A stretch of 64,000 bases of DNA from Cellulophaga sp. RHA19 (GCF_002813425.1 NZ_PHUL01000001.1:2425001-2489000); one strand, 5' to 3'. Shown: positions 1 through 8,862, counted from the stretch's first letter. Made by a program: numbers and translations. The notes: generated by a model from the sequence alone, not told the origin.

Positions 1-1
1 C

Positions 2-547
2 GATACTAACTTTTTTTTATATTTAAATAATCTTGGTACTTCTACTTGGGATAGTTTTTGGTTATTTATAACTAATAAAGTAAATTCTATACCATTGTAT
101 GCCGTGTTGTTATTTTTTACATACAAGCAAGTAGGTATTAAAAAAACATTAGTAATTTTAGTGTCTATAGGTATTTTAATAGGAGCAACAGACCAGTTGG
201 CTAATTTTTTTAAATACGGAGTAGCACGTCTAAGACCTTGTCATAATCCAGAATTAGATGGTTTGGTGCGCTTAGTTAAGAGTTCTTGTGGTGGTAAATA
301 TGGTTATTTTTCTGCTCATGCAGCAAATTCTTTTGCTGTAGCTGTATTTTTTGGAAATGTACTTAAAAACAAATTTAAATACGTAAAAGTATTACTGCTT
401 ACTTGGGCAGCATTTGTTGCCTATAGTAGAATATACATTGGTGTGCATTATACATTAGATGTTGCTACAGGTATTGTAATTGGTAGCTTTTTAGGATTTG
501 TTTTTTATAAGCTAATGCTACTTATGTCAGTAAAATTAAAGTTGTAA
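2..547 (+). CDS. PAP2-family membrane phosphatase (5' end cut by window)
   Basis: This is a membrane-bound phosphatase of the PAP2 (type 2 phosphatidic acid phosphatase) superfamily, which dephosphorylates lipid phosphates or undecaprenyl pyrophosphate. The usual three motifs are visible: KYGVARLRP, then YFSAHA in place of the common PSGH, then SRIYIGVHYTLDV, which carries the catalytic His and the Arg/His/Asp set. The reading frame stays open to the left edge of the window with PAP2-like residues (NNLGTSTWDSFW), so the first start-like codon, TTG at 95, is internal and the true start lies outside. It converges with the next gene: the two stop codons abut with no gap. The exact lipid substrate cannot be told from sequence. 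Confidence 0.85.
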   Translation, partial: DTNFFLYLNNLGTSTWDSFWLFITNKVNSIPLYAVLLFFTYKQVGIKKTLVILVSIGILIGATDQLANFFKYGVARLRPCHNPELDGLVRLVKSSCGGKYGYFSAHAANSFAVAVFFGNVLKNKFKYVKVLLLTWAAFVAYSRIYIGVHYTLDVATGIVIGSFLGFVFYKLMLLMSVKLKL

Positions 548-1210
548 TTAATTCTCTTTTTTAAATATGTAATCGTTTAGTGGAGCTAAAAATATTAAAA
601 TAAATATTGCTCCAAAAACAAGTTCGTAAACTTCCCAAGTTCTACCAGATGGGTTACTTATAACTAAGGCTGTTGCAGCTAAAAAAGCTATGGTATGGTG
701 CCATTTTACAATAGGAACAGCAAACATATTTACAAGGTTTTTAAACCATTGTTGTTTTCTGTATAAAAAAGGAGATACAATTAGGTATAAAACCATAACC
801 ACCATTAGTAATTGACTAAATATTAGTTTATTTACCTTGGTTTCTCCAACGACCATATTGTGTAAGTTGGTTTCTCCTTGTGCATTATTTTCTATAAAAA
901 ACTCGCTAGACTGTACTTCAAATATTCTTTGTCCCCAAGAAACTTCTTCGCCAGCACCAAATAAAAACAAAATAGCAAATAAAAAGGTTCCTATTTTCCA
1001 AGTAATAGATTTTCCTTTAGAGATGGTAAATAACCTATAAATACAAATAAGACTTATAATAAAAAGCATTAATGCAGTACCGTATTCTACAAGTCCGTCT
1101 TCTTGAGCATAAGATTGATCAAAAAAGGCACTGTCTGTTAAACCAAAATATAGTCCAACACTACAGATTACAAATAAAACTGCGTATACTATTTTATCTC
1201 TTGTTTTCAT
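548..1210 (-). CDS. Polytopic membrane protein of unknown function
   Basis: A 220-residue integral membrane protein with about six hydrophobic segments. The most recognisable feature is the polar motif AGEEVSWGQRIF around residues 85-96, between membrane segments, preceded by EDGLVEYGTA near residue 38. I know this pattern from uncharacterised bacterial membrane proteins but can assign no function. Conserved Glu, Trp and His residues (including NLHNMV and KWHHT) could form a polar site in the membrane; this is inference. The gene stands alone: convergent with the PAP2 gene, and 82 bp from the glycosyltransferase gene that lies upstream of it on the same strand. Confidence 0.7.
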   Translation of the reverse strand: MKTRDKIVYAVLFVICSVGLYFGLTDSAFFDQSYAQEDGLVEYGTALMLFIISLICIYRLFTISKGKSITWKIGTFLFAILFLFGAGEEVSWGQRIFEVQSSEFFIENNAQGETNLHNMVVGETKVNKLIFSQLLMVVMVLYLIVSPFLYRKQQWFKNLVNMFAVPIVKWHHTIAFLAATALVISNPSGRTWEVYELVFGAIFILIFLAPLNDYIFKKEN

Positions 1211-1292
1211 TTTTATTTATTTAGTAATATTCAAAGGTAATAATTGGTTGTAAAAGGTGAGTTATACTTTGGTAAGATTTTAACTTTTTAGC

Positions 1293-2009
1293 TTAGTAGT
1301 TTCTTTTATCAACCTTATAATTTATGTATTTGTGTTTCATCCATAAATAGGCAAAACAATCTGCTAAGGGGCCTAAAGATCTGTTCCAAAAGCCAAATTT
1401 AGTTTTGCCTGCAATTCTAGGAAAGTGTTGTACAGGAACTTGTTTAATTTTTCCGTTTTGTAACAATATCATTGCGGGTAAAAACCTATGTAAACCTTTA
1501 AAAATAGGTATTTGCTTTGCGTAATTTGTTTTAATCACTTTTAAAGGGCAACCAGTATCTTCTACACCATCATTGGTAAAAGAGCGTCTTATTTTATTTG
1601 CTAGGGTAGAGGATAGTTTTTTTAAACCGGAATCTTTCCTGTTTATTCTAATACCAGTAACTAAGTCGTACTTTGGTGTGTATTCTAATAGTAAATTAAA
1701 ATCTAAGGGGCTTGTTTGTAAATCGGCATCAATGTAACCAACTAGTTCTGTTGTGGCTTCATCAAAACCAGCTTTTATAGCAGCTGTTAATCCGTAATTT
1801 TTATCAAAAAGTAAATAAGAAAAATTAGAGTTGTTTGCACAAATTTGCTCTAATAGTATTTGACTATCGTCTTTTGAGCCATCGTTAATAAATAGAACAC
1901 AAGTTTTTTTTGTAGCAATTTTAAGGTACTCAGTTAGCTCTTTATCTAATCTGTTAATGTTATCTTCTTCATTGTAAATAGGTACAATTATAGTAAACTC
2001 ATACTTCAT
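1293..2009 (-). CDS. Family 2 glycosyltransferase (polyprenyl-phosphate sugar transferase type)
   Basis: A GT-A fold glycosyltransferase of 239 residues. The nucleotide-sugar binding start TIIVPIYNEEDNI is at the N terminus, FINDGSKDDS follows, and the metal-binding motif DADLQTSP is near residue 97. The arrangement resembles dolichol- or undecaprenyl-phosphate mannosyl/glucosyl transferases (DPM1/GtrB), but the long C-terminal membrane segments of GtrB are absent, so it is a soluble or peripheral enzyme. The frame opens three codons earlier at a TTG; the ATG at 2009 (MKYEFTIIVP) fits the family better. It lies 23 bp after meaB on the same strand. Acceptor and sugar are unknown. Confidence 0.85.
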   Translation of the reverse strand: MKYEFTIIVPIYNEEDNINRLDKELTEYLKIATKKTCVLFINDGSKDDSQILLEQICANNSNFSYLLFDKNYGLTAAIKAGFDEATTELVGYIDADLQTSPLDFNLLLEYTPKYDLVTGIRINRKDSGLKKLSSTLANKIRRSFTNDGVEDTGCPLKVIKTNYAKQIPIFKGLHRFLPAMILLQNGKIKQVPVQHFPRIAGKTKFGFWNRSLGPLADCFAYLWMKHKYINYKVDKRNY

Positions 2010-2032
2010 AATATACAAACTAATTGTTGGTC

Positions 2033-3070
2033 TTATTTACTATGTAACTTTAATAATTTGTCTGCAGCAGAAAAAGGAGATGTTTTATTGTTTATAACGG
2101 CATTTATAGCGCCTTTTAATTCTGCCTTTACATTTTTATCATCATAAAACTGTTGCTTTAGCTGGTCTTCTATAGTTTGCAATAACCAATATTTGTTTTG
2201 CTGTTGTCTTTTTGTATCAAAAAAGCTATTTTTAGTATTGGTGTCTACGTAGTCTTTAATAGTTTCCCAGACCTCTGTAATACCTATATCTTCTAAGGCA
2301 GAACAGGCAAGTACTTTTGGTACCCAACCATTATCTTGTGTTTTTAATAAATGTAATGCTCGTGCAAATTCTACTCGCGCTTTTTTGGCACGTTGTACAT
2401 TATCACCATCAGACTTATTAATTACAATAGCATCTGCCATTTCCATAATACCACGCTTAATGCCTTGCAGCTCGTCACCAGCACCAGCTAATTTTAACAA
2501 AAGAAAAAAGTCTACCATACTATGTACGGCAGTTTCACTTTGGCCAACACCAACAGTTTCAATTAAAATAACATTATAGCCAGCAGCTTCACAAAGTACA
2601 ATGGTTTCTCTGGTTTTACGGGCAACACCACCTAAAGAGCTACCAGATGGCGATGGTCTAATAAAAGCATTTTCGTCTTTTACCAGCTCTTCCATACGTG
2701 TTTTATCACCTAAAATACTACCTCTAGTAACAGTGCTTGTAGGATCTACAGCTAACACAGCTACTTTGTTTCCTTGGGCGGTAAGTCGTTTTCCAAAACG
2801 TTCTATAAATGTACTTTTACCAACACCAGGAACTCCTGTAATACCAATTCTAACACTTTTTGTTTTGTGAGTTAAACAGCGCTCAATAATTTCATTAGCC
2901 TGTTTGGTATGCTCACTATTGGTACTTTCTATAAGTGTTATAGCTCTGCTTAAAGCGGTTTTGTCACCTTTTAAAATACCATTGGTTAAACTATTTGTAG
3001 ACGGTAACTCTCTTCTAAATTTTTTAATTTTAGAAGCACTCTTGGAACTTATATTTTTATGTGTGCTCAA
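2033..3070 (-). CDS. meaB: Methylmalonyl-CoA mutase-associated GTPase MeaB
   Basis: A G3E-family GTPase (also called ArgK) that protects and reactivates adenosylcobalamin-dependent methylmalonyl-CoA mutase in the cytoplasm. The 345 residues match the usual family length. Visible motifs are the P-loop GVPGVGKS (about residues 79-86), the AVDPTS region, the switch-like ETVGVGQSE, and NKSDGDN for guanine recognition. It starts 2 bp after the DUF2911 gene stops, so the two are co-transcribed. The mutase subunits are not in this window, but a cobalamin adenosyltransferase that would make the cofactor is encoded at 13743-14318. Confidence 0.93.
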   Translation of the reverse strand: MSTHKNISSKSASKIKKFRRELPSTNSLTNGILKGDKTALSRAITLIESTNSEHTKQANEIIERCLTHKTKSVRIGITGVPGVGKSTFIERFGKRLTAQGNKVAVLAVDPTSTVTRGSILGDKTRMEELVKDENAFIRPSPSGSSLGGVARKTRETIVLCEAAGYNVILIETVGVGQSETAVHSMVDFFLLLKLAGAGDELQGIKRGIMEMADAIVINKSDGDNVQRAKKARVEFARALHLLKTQDNGWVPKVLACSALEDIGITEVWETIKDYVDTNTKNSFFDTKRQQQNKYWLLQTIEDQLKQQFYDDKNVKAELKGAINAVINNKTSPFSAADKLLKLHSK

Positions 3071-3072
3071 TA

Positions 3073-3633
3073 TTATTTGCTAATAGGTACGTTAACTTTG
3101 GTTTTATCCCAAGCTAAAGTTAAGTATGGTTGTTCTTTGTCTTCAAAGTTAATAGTAAATCTTTCTTTAACCGAATCTAATTTTGTTACAGGTACAGAAA
3201 CAGTCACAAGATCTTCTGAAGCATTTCTGGTAGTTTCTGCACCACCACTTAAAATAGTAACTCCCCAATCTGGAACCTCTTTATTAAAAATAATATCCCA
3301 ACTATCTTTATTGGGTCTAGACCATATAGAGTAAGTACCTGCGGGTAGTTGTTTGCCACCTACTTTAATTGCAGAAGAAGTTTTAAATATAGTAGGTTCA
3401 TTAGCGCCAGTTCTCCAAACTTTATTATAGGGAACAAGAGAACCAAAAATTTGGCGGTCTTTTTTAGACGGACTACAATAAACTACATTTAAATTATAAC
3501 CGTTTTTAGTATAGGTGGCAGTCTCCTCTGGACTAAACTTTTTTGTTTGCTCTTTCATCATAGGCATACCAACAAATACAGTAAGTAAACCAAGTACAGT
3601 TACTGTAATTATCATCCATTTTATAACTTTCAT
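3073..3633 (-). CDS. DUF2911 family protein, membrane-anchored or secreted
   Basis: A 186-residue protein with an N-terminal hydrophobic segment (about residues 6-24) that should anchor it in, or export it across, the inner membrane. The rest matches the DUF2911 pattern: YCSPSKKDRQIFGSLVPY, KVWRTGANEPT, and LPAGTYSIWSRP followed by WDIIFNKE. The biochemical role of this family is unknown; members are common in Bacteroidetes. The gene is first in an apparent two-gene unit with meaB (2 bp spacing), though I know of no functional link. The stretch before it is a divergent promoter region shared with the sigma factor gene. Confidence 0.85.
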   Translation of the reverse strand: MKVIKWMIITVTVLGLLTVFVGMPMMKEQTKKFSPEETATYTKNGYNLNVVYCSPSKKDRQIFGSLVPYNKVWRTGANEPTIFKTSSAIKVGGKQLPAGTYSIWSRPNKDSWDIIFNKEVPDWGVTILSGGAETTRNASEDLVTVSVPVTKLDSVKERFTINFEDKEQPYLTLAWDKTKVNVPISK

Positions 3634-3852
3634 ATTGTGGTTATTTTTTTAGATTTTTTCTAAGTTACTAAATCTTGCTTAATTAAGAATCCCCAAAATT
3701 GTACTTTAACTTGCGTTTTATATAAAGTGTAAAATTGCTATAAATTTATAGTGATAACTATAAAAATCTAAAAATAATTTATGTTTTTGCAACATCTGTT
3801 ATTTTATGTCGTCCTTTAAGCAACAAACAAAACCAAACCCAATAAATAATTA

Positions 3853-4395
3853 ATGTTTACGTCTGATATTATTAAAAAATGCAAGGCAAACAACCGCAAA
3901 GCTCAAATGCAGCTTTATAAACAGTACTGTAATGGTATGTATTGCGTGGCTATGCGATTTTTAAAGAACGAAGGTGATGCAGAAGACGTAGTACAAGAAG
4001 CTTTTATTAATGCTTTTGAAAAAATAGAACAATTTAGTGGAGATGTAACCTTTGGAGCTTGGTTAAAAAAAATTGTTGTACATAAATGTTTAGATTTTAT
4101 TAAAGCGAAAAAAGACAAGTATGTAGCTTTAACAGAAACTAATTTAAGAGTAGTAGAGGATGATGATTGGGTGGTTGAAGATACGGTAACACTACAACAA
4201 ATAAAATTTGCAATAACGCAATTACCAAATAACTACCAATGTGTGGTGCAGTTGTATTTAATTGAAGGGTATGATCATGCAGAAACATCGGGCATATTAA
4301 ACATAACGGAGTCTGCTTGTAGAACTCGGTTATTAAGAGGTAAAGGGTTATTAAAAGAACTTTTAAAAGAGAAAAGATATGGGACAGGATCTTAG
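3853..4395 (+). CDS. ECF-type RNA polymerase sigma factor
   Basis: A 180-residue sigma-70 family factor of the extracytoplasmic function type. Region 2 is seen as LKNEGDAEDVVQEAFINAF (residues about 38-56) with FGAWLKKIVVHKCLDFIK after it, and region 4 as QLPNNYQCVVQLYLIEGYDHAET followed by the helix-turn-helix segment. It would direct RNA polymerase to a small regulon in response to an envelope signal. Its last 17 nt overlap the next gene, which has a single membrane segment and the position of an anti-sigma factor. The third gene in the unit encodes an exported protein. Confidence 0.92.
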   Translation: MFTSDIIKKCKANNRKAQMQLYKQYCNGMYCVAMRFLKNEGDAEDVVQEAFINAFEKIEQFSGDVTFGAWLKKIVVHKCLDFIKAKKDKYVALTETNLRVVEDDDWVVEDTVTLQQIKFAITQLPNNYQCVVQLYLIEGYDHAETSGILNITESACRTRLLRGKGLLKELLKEKRYGTGS

Positions 4396-4957
4396 AAAAA
4401 TATTTAAGGAAGAAAGAGCTAAAGAAAAGCACACCTTAAACAAAGGGCATATCTCTAGGTTTGAAGATAAGTTAAACGCTGCTATGCCTGTACCAAAACA
4501 AAATAAATGGTTTGTTTACAAAATTGCAGCAAGTGTAATTGTATTGCTTACTATTTCTATTTTGGTTTATAACAATCAATCTAAAAAAACAACAATAAAA
4601 AGTACAGTAGTAGACATAGATAAACCATCTAAAGACCAAGAGGGTATAACACTTGGAGCTTTATCTCCAGATTTAAAAAAGATTGAAGATTATTACAAAG
4701 TAAACATCAACTTAGAGCTGTCACAATTACAAGTTTCTAATGATAATAAAACATTGGTAGATAGTTATATGGAGCGCCTAGCGGAGTTACATAAAGAATA
4801 CCAAGACCTTAATACAGAGTTAAATACCATTGGGCCTAATGATCAATTAATTTCTGCTTTAATTAATAATTTGCAATTGCGATTGCAGTTGCTACAAAAA
4901 CTAAGAAAAAAGTTAAACGAATTAAAAAGCAATAAAAATGAGACAATTAGTGTGTAA
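4379..4957 (+). CDS. Single-pass membrane protein, probable anti-sigma factor
   Basis: A 192-residue protein with a charged cytosolic N terminus (about 1-43), one membrane segment (about 45-63, KIAASVIVLLTISILVY) and a periplasmic part rich in Glu, Gln and Leu that should form a coiled coil (residues 110-185). Topology and translational overlap with the ECF sigma gene suggest it binds the sigma factor at its N terminus. No zinc-binding HxxxCxxC anti-sigma motif is present, so it belongs to another class. The function is inferred from position, size and topology, not from a recognised domain. Its 3' end overlaps the next gene by 20 nt. Confidence 0.65.
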   Translation: MGQDLRKIFKEERAKEKHTLNKGHISRFEDKLNAAMPVPKQNKWFVYKIAASVIVLLTISILVYNNQSKKTTIKSTVVDIDKPSKDQEGITLGALSPDLKKIEDYYKVNINLELSQLQVSNDNKTLVDSYMERLAELHKEYQDLNTELNTIGPNDQLISALINNLQLRLQLLQKLRKKLNELKSNKNETISV

Positions 4958-6308
4958 AAGTATAGTGGCGGTAGCAATATTAGCTAGTGCAAGCATATAT
5001 GCCCAAAAGCAAACAAAAGTATTTAAAGAAGTGTTTAATGTAGATAAAAATGCTGTTCTAGATTTAGATACCAATAATGCAGATATAGAATTTGATACTT
5101 GGAACAAGAGTGTTATACAGGTAGAAGCTACAATTGAAGTAGAGGGTATGTCTGCAGATGAGGCAGAAAAATACTTTATACGTAATAAGATGGATATTTT
5201 AGGGAATTCTGCTAAAGTTACTGTGTCTACAGGCGGGAATAATTTTTTTAGCAAAACAGATACTTTTGCTAATGCCCATCCAATACATTTTAATACGTCT
5301 AATTTTCCTACTCGTTTTTCTTTTAATATGGATACCATAAGTATAGATACCATAATGGTAGACTATGACTTAAAAGATTTAAAATTTGCAGACTTTGATT
5401 ATGAAGAATATGAAAAAGGAGGTAAGGAGTACATACAAAAGTGGCAGAAAGAGTTTCAAAAAGATATGGGAGCTAAAAACGAAGCCGAAATACAAAGATG
5501 GGTAGCAGAAGTAAAAAAGAAAGCTATATTAACTCAAAAACAATCTAAACTTTTAGCAGCGAGACATAAGGTGCTTGCAGAAAAGGTAAAAGCTAAAGTG
5601 TTAAAAGCGCATCACAAAGGAGATGTAATTTATATAGATTCTAATGAGTTTTACACTAGTCCAAATACATTTTATATTTCTAAGGATGGTGGTACAAAGA
5701 GTTTAAAGGTTAAAAAAACAATTAAAATTAAAATGCCTAAATCTGCAACCATAAAAATGGATGTACGTCACGGTAAAGTAAAACTAGCCGAGAATACTAT
5801 AAATATAAACGCAAACTTGACTTACTCAAGTTTACTAGCTTCTACTATAAACGGAGATAAGACGTATGTAAATGCGTCTTATTCTCCTATTTATGTAAGT
5901 AATTGGAATGTTGGACAATTAAAAACCAGTTATGCTAAAGATGTAGATCTAAAAATGGTAAAAGAACTTACTCTAAGTTCTGTATCATCTAACATTACTA
6001 TAGACCAGTTGTTAAAATCTGCTTTTGTAAAAAACGATTTTGGCAATGTGCAAATAAACGCTATATCTTCAGACTTTAAAGATTTAGATATTAGCATTAC
6101 TAACGGTGAGTTAGAAGCCGCTTTACCAAAATCTTCTTACACTATATATGTAAAAGGTAAATCTTCTAAAATAGCAACGCCAACGTCTTTATCTTTAACT
6201 AAATCTTTAAATCAGAATATAGTAGTGCATAAAGGATACAATACCTCAAAAAACACAGCAAAGTCTATTAATATAGATGCATCATATAGTGATGTTGTTC
6301 TAAAGTAA
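4938..6308 (+). CDS. Exported DUF4097-like beta-helical protein
   Basis: A 456-residue exported protein with a signal peptide ending near ASIYAQ (residue 22). The N-terminal part (FNVDKNAVLDLDTNNADIEFDTW) and the repetitive C-terminal third, with alternating polar and hydrophobic strands, resemble the DUF4097 putative adhesin fold seen in proteins linked to ECF sigma operons. A Lys/Glu-rich helical insert lies near residues 155-225. It overlaps the probable anti-sigma gene, so all three genes form one transcript; this protein may be the sensed or effector component. No catalytic motif is seen. Confidence 0.65.
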   Translation: MRQLVCKSIVAVAILASASIYAQKQTKVFKEVFNVDKNAVLDLDTNNADIEFDTWNKSVIQVEATIEVEGMSADEAEKYFIRNKMDILGNSAKVTVSTGGNNFFSKTDTFANAHPIHFNTSNFPTRFSFNMDTISIDTIMVDYDLKDLKFADFDYEEYEKGGKEYIQKWQKEFQKDMGAKNEAEIQRWVAEVKKKAILTQKQSKLLAARHKVLAEKVKAKVLKAHHKGDVIYIDSNEFYTSPNTFYISKDGGTKSLKVKKTIKIKMPKSATIKMDVRHGKVKLAENTININANLTYSSLLASTINGDKTYVNASYSPIYVSNWNVGQLKTSYAKDVDLKMVKELTLSSVSSNITIDQLLKSAFVKNDFGNVQINAISSDFKDLDISITNGELEAALPKSSYTIYVKGKSSKIATPTSLSLTKSLNQNIVVHKGYNTSKNTAKSINIDASYSDVVLK

Positions 6309-6315
6309 CCTTGCT

Positions 6316-6981
6316 TTAATGAGTACCTTTTTTTAATAACTCAGGAAACTTACTTTTAAATTTATTTAACCTAGGTACAGATACATTTTTTATATAAGAG
6401 TTATTAGGATGTTTTTTTTCGTAATCTTGGTGGTAATCTTCTGCCTCGTAAAAAGTTGTAAAAGCAGTAACCTCCGTAACAATTTTAGAACTGTACACTT
6501 TTTCTTTTGTCAGTTTAGCAATGTAATCTGTAATAATTTTTTTCTCTTCTTTATTCTTGTAAAAAGCAATAGATCTGTATTGTGTACCTCTGTCTGGTCC
6601 TTGACGGTTAAGCGTAGTTGGGTCTTGTGAGCCAAAAAACACTTTTACTAAACTAGCATAAGAAACTTCTTTAGGATTATAATATACAACCACAGCTTCT
6701 GCGTGTGTGCTATTACCGCTACCAACTTGCTCGTAAGTAGGATTTTTTTCTTTACCACCAGCGTAGCCAGACACCACTTCTTTAACTCCTTTAACGCTTT
6801 CAAAAACAGCTTCTACACACCAAAAACAACCACTAGCAAAATAAGCGGTTTCGTATGAGCTTAAATCTTGATTTAGGATTTCTGTATTAGCTTTTGTTTC
6901 ATCCTTAGTTTTATTTTTAGATGAACAACTTGTAGATATTAATATAGTACATAGTACAAATGCAATTTTTACTGTTCTCAT
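6316..6981 (-). CDS. msrA: Peptide-methionine (S)-S-oxide reductase MsrA, lipoprotein form
   Basis: MsrA reduces methionine-S-sulfoxide in oxidised proteins. The catalytic motif GCFWCVEAVF is near residues 52-61, followed by SGYAGG, HAEAV, FFGSQDPTTLNRQGPDRGTQYRS and YHQDYEKKHP, all family hallmarks. The N terminus is a lipoprotein signal (CTILISTSCSSK), so the enzyme is most likely anchored in the envelope and repairs periplasmic proteins. At 221 residues it is a typical MsrA plus the signal. It is convergent with the DUF4097-like gene, 7 bp away, and is not followed by msrB. Confidence 0.95.
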   Translation of the reverse strand: MRTVKIAFVLCTILISTSCSSKNKTKDETKANTEILNQDLSSYETAYFASGCFWCVEAVFESVKGVKEVVSGYAGGKEKNPTYEQVGSGNSTHAEAVVVYYNPKEVSYASLVKVFFGSQDPTTLNRQGPDRGTQYRSIAFYKNKEEKKIITDYIAKLTKEKVYSSKIVTEVTAFTTFYEAEDYHQDYEKKHPNNSYIKNVSVPRLNKFKSKFPELLKKGTH

Positions 6982-7067
6982 AAATTTCCTTTTTATAAAT
7001 TAGTGCGCTGCTTTTAAAAATACTTACAAAGGCATAACTATTTTAAAGATAGATTAACATTTTACCT

Positions 7068-7748
7068 ATGCAAAATATAGAGAGTTTATTACAGTCAGTA
7101 ACAACTGGTTCTACATCAATATTAAAAACAACTAATAACAAAGATAGTTATGCAGCTTTAGATTTGTCTATAGATAATAAAGAATTAGCTACAGTAGATA
7201 TTACAAATGCAACTGATTGTGAATCTTATATTCAGCAAATTTTAAATAAAACAAATAGCACAATTGCATTTGGAGGCTATTTGGAGAAAAGAAATTTGTA
7301 TGCTAAAAATGCAAATTTCTCTAAACTAGAAGAGGCTGCTCGTAACATACATTTAGGTGTAGATTTTTGGGCAGATGCAGGAGCAAAAGTTATAGTTCCT
7401 GTAAATGGAGTAGTGCATAGTTTTAAAAATAATGCTGTGTTTGGAGATTATGGACCTACTATTATATTAAAGCATACTGTAGATGGTCAAACATTTTACA
7501 CCTTGTACGGACATTTAGCACTTTCTTCTTTAAATGATATGTATGTTGGTAAAGAATTTACAAAAGGGGCTGTTTTAGCAACTTTGGGAACAGCTGAGGT
7601 TAACGTAGGTTATGCGCCACATTTGCATTTTCAAATAATTATAGATATTAAAGATTATATGGGTGATTATCCTGGCGTTTGTACTACAAAAGATTTAGAT
7701 TTTTATAAGAAAAACTGTCCTAATCCTAATTTGTTACTTAAAATGTAG
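7068..7748 (+). CDS. M23-family (LytM-like) metallopeptidase without signal peptide
   Basis: A 226-residue protein whose second half is an M23 peptidase domain. Visible are the zinc-ligand block HLGVDFWADAGAKVIVP (about residues 98-114), YTLYGHL, and the second block PHLHFQI. M23 enzymes normally cut peptidoglycan cross-bridges in the periplasm, but this protein begins with a polar sequence and has no recognisable signal peptide or membrane segment, so its location and substrate are uncertain. The N-terminal 95 residues match no domain I know. It is monocistronic. Confidence 0.8.
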   Translation: MQNIESLLQSVTTGSTSILKTTNNKDSYAALDLSIDNKELATVDITNATDCESYIQQILNKTNSTIAFGGYLEKRNLYAKNANFSKLEEAARNIHLGVDFWADAGAKVIVPVNGVVHSFKNNAVFGDYGPTIILKHTVDGQTFYTLYGHLALSSLNDMYVGKEFTKGAVLATLGTAEVNVGYAPHLHFQIIIDIKDYMGDYPGVCTTKDLDFYKKNCPNPNLLLKM

Positions 7749-7779
7749 CTTCTTTTTTAAGATAAAATGCACCTTAGAT

Positions 7780-7884
7780 CGATTAGCAGTTTTTTGCTTT
7801 TTTACAGTTATCGATGTTATTTTACCGTTTATCATAAATTTTGTCAGACACCGAAAAATAAGTCGGTTTAAGCGATTTAGATTT
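7780..7884 (+). repeat. Upstream block, copy 1
   Basis: A 105-nt block that aligns without gaps to 8758-8862. Counting by hand gives 86 identical positions of 105. Its last 20 nt (GGTTTAAGCGATTTAGATTT) are identical in both copies. It ends about 50 nt before the start codon of the first small secreted protein gene. The block could hold a regulatory site or simply mark a recent segmental duplication. Confidence 0.75.
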
Positions 7885-7933
7885 AGTAACCCTAAGCTTG
7901 ATAGTAATTTTACAGTATCAAAACTAAGTTACT

Positions 7934-8170
7934 ATGAAAGCTATTATCGCTTTATTATTTGTTCTTACAGTAAGCGTTGCAGCACAAGCACAAGAAGCTA
8001 ATGTTTCTACTGTATTAAAATCAGATACTAAAGAGGTTAAAGCAACTGTAGTAAAGGAAGCGGTATTACAGCAAGAAGCTAAAGTTGCTCGTTTGTACAA
8101 GTTTAAAAATTCTAAAATTAAAAAAGCTTTAGCTTTTACTACAAAAAAAGCTGCATCTAAAATAGCTTAA
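7934..8170 (+). CDS. Small secreted basic protein, paralog 1 of 4
   Basis: A 78-residue protein with a clear Sec signal peptide (MKAIIALLFVLTVSVAAQAQ, cleavage after AQA). The mature part is about 58 residues: a variable, Glu/Lys/Val-rich linker, then the tail VARLYKFKNSKIKKALAF, then TTKKAASKIA, with many Lys and almost no acidic residues. The same tail occurs in the next three genes. I recognise no described family and assign no function; the tail could form a cationic amphipathic helix (inference). It is closest to paralog 3, with which it also shares upstream DNA. Confidence 0.75.
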   Translation: MKAIIALLFVLTVSVAAQAQEANVSTVLKSDTKEVKATVVKEAVLQQEAKVARLYKFKNSKIKKALAFTTKKAASKIA

Positions 8171-8404
8171 TAAATTTCTTACTCCTTATAATTCTCTTTG
8201 TTTTTAAGATGATAGATATTTCGTTTATCTAAAAAAACCTCCACAATACTACTAACAGGTTTTACTTTGTATTTGTAAAATTTAAGATGAATGTTAACAA
8301 CATTTATTTTATTACAATTCATCTATAGTTAAGTGTTACTCATCCACAATCATCAATTTAAGTTGTTTTTGGTTGGTAGCTTTGTAAAACAAAACAAAAG
8401 TATT

Positions 8405-8656
8405 ATGAAAACTGTTATCACTTTATTATTCGTTATTGTATTAGGATTAACTGCACAAGCAAAGGAAACTAAAACTACACCTGTTTTAAATGTAGAAAAC
8501 ACGGAAGTAAAAACAGGAGAAGTAAAAAAAGAGGTAATTAAAAAAGAGGTAGTTAAGAAAAAAGTTGAGGTAGTACGTTTGTATATGTTTAAAAATGCAA
8601 AAATTAAAAGAGCTTTAGCATTTACAATTAAAGATGTGGTAACTAAAACAGCTTAA
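8405..8656 (+). CDS. Small secreted basic protein, paralog 2 of 4
   Basis: An 83-residue protein starting at the ATG at 8405; the frame is open further upstream to 8333, but only this start gives a proper signal peptide (MKTVITLLFVIVLGLTAQA) aligned with the paralogs. The mature part has a KKEVIKKEVVKKKVE repeat-like linker and the family tail VVRLYMFKNAKIKRALAF. A possible -7 element TAGCTTTG lies at 8377-8384. Function unknown. Confidence 0.72.
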   Translation: MKTVITLLFVIVLGLTAQAKETKTTPVLNVENTEVKTGEVKKEVIKKEVVKKKVEVVRLYMFKNAKIKRALAFTIKDVVTKTA

Positions 8657-8757
8657 TTAAATATACTATAACTTTTGTTTTACATAAATATGTCTTACCC
8701 TAAACTGCATATTTATTTTCTTTGTTGCACAATATCTGTTGTAATGCACATAATTTT

Positions 8758-8862
8758 CGATTAGCAGATTTTACCCAATTTACAGTCATCGACGATTTTT
8801 TACACTTTATCATAATTTTTGTTAAACAGCGAAAAATATGGGGGTTTAAGCGATTTAGATTT
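8758..8862 (+). repeat. Upstream block, copy 2
   Basis: Second copy of the 105-nt block described at 7780-7884, again about 50 nt before a start codon (8911). A further short match follows outside the ungapped part: both copies have AGTAATTTTACA shortly before the gene, and the last 14 nt into the coding sequence (GTTACTATGAAAGC) are the same. Confidence 0.75.

Noticed and set aside
8333..8404. Upstream extension of small secreted protein paralog 2
   Set aside because: The open frame extends to 8333 but that start places 24 polar residues before the signal peptide, and a TAnnTTTG element lies inside it; the ATG at 8405 aligns with the paralogs.
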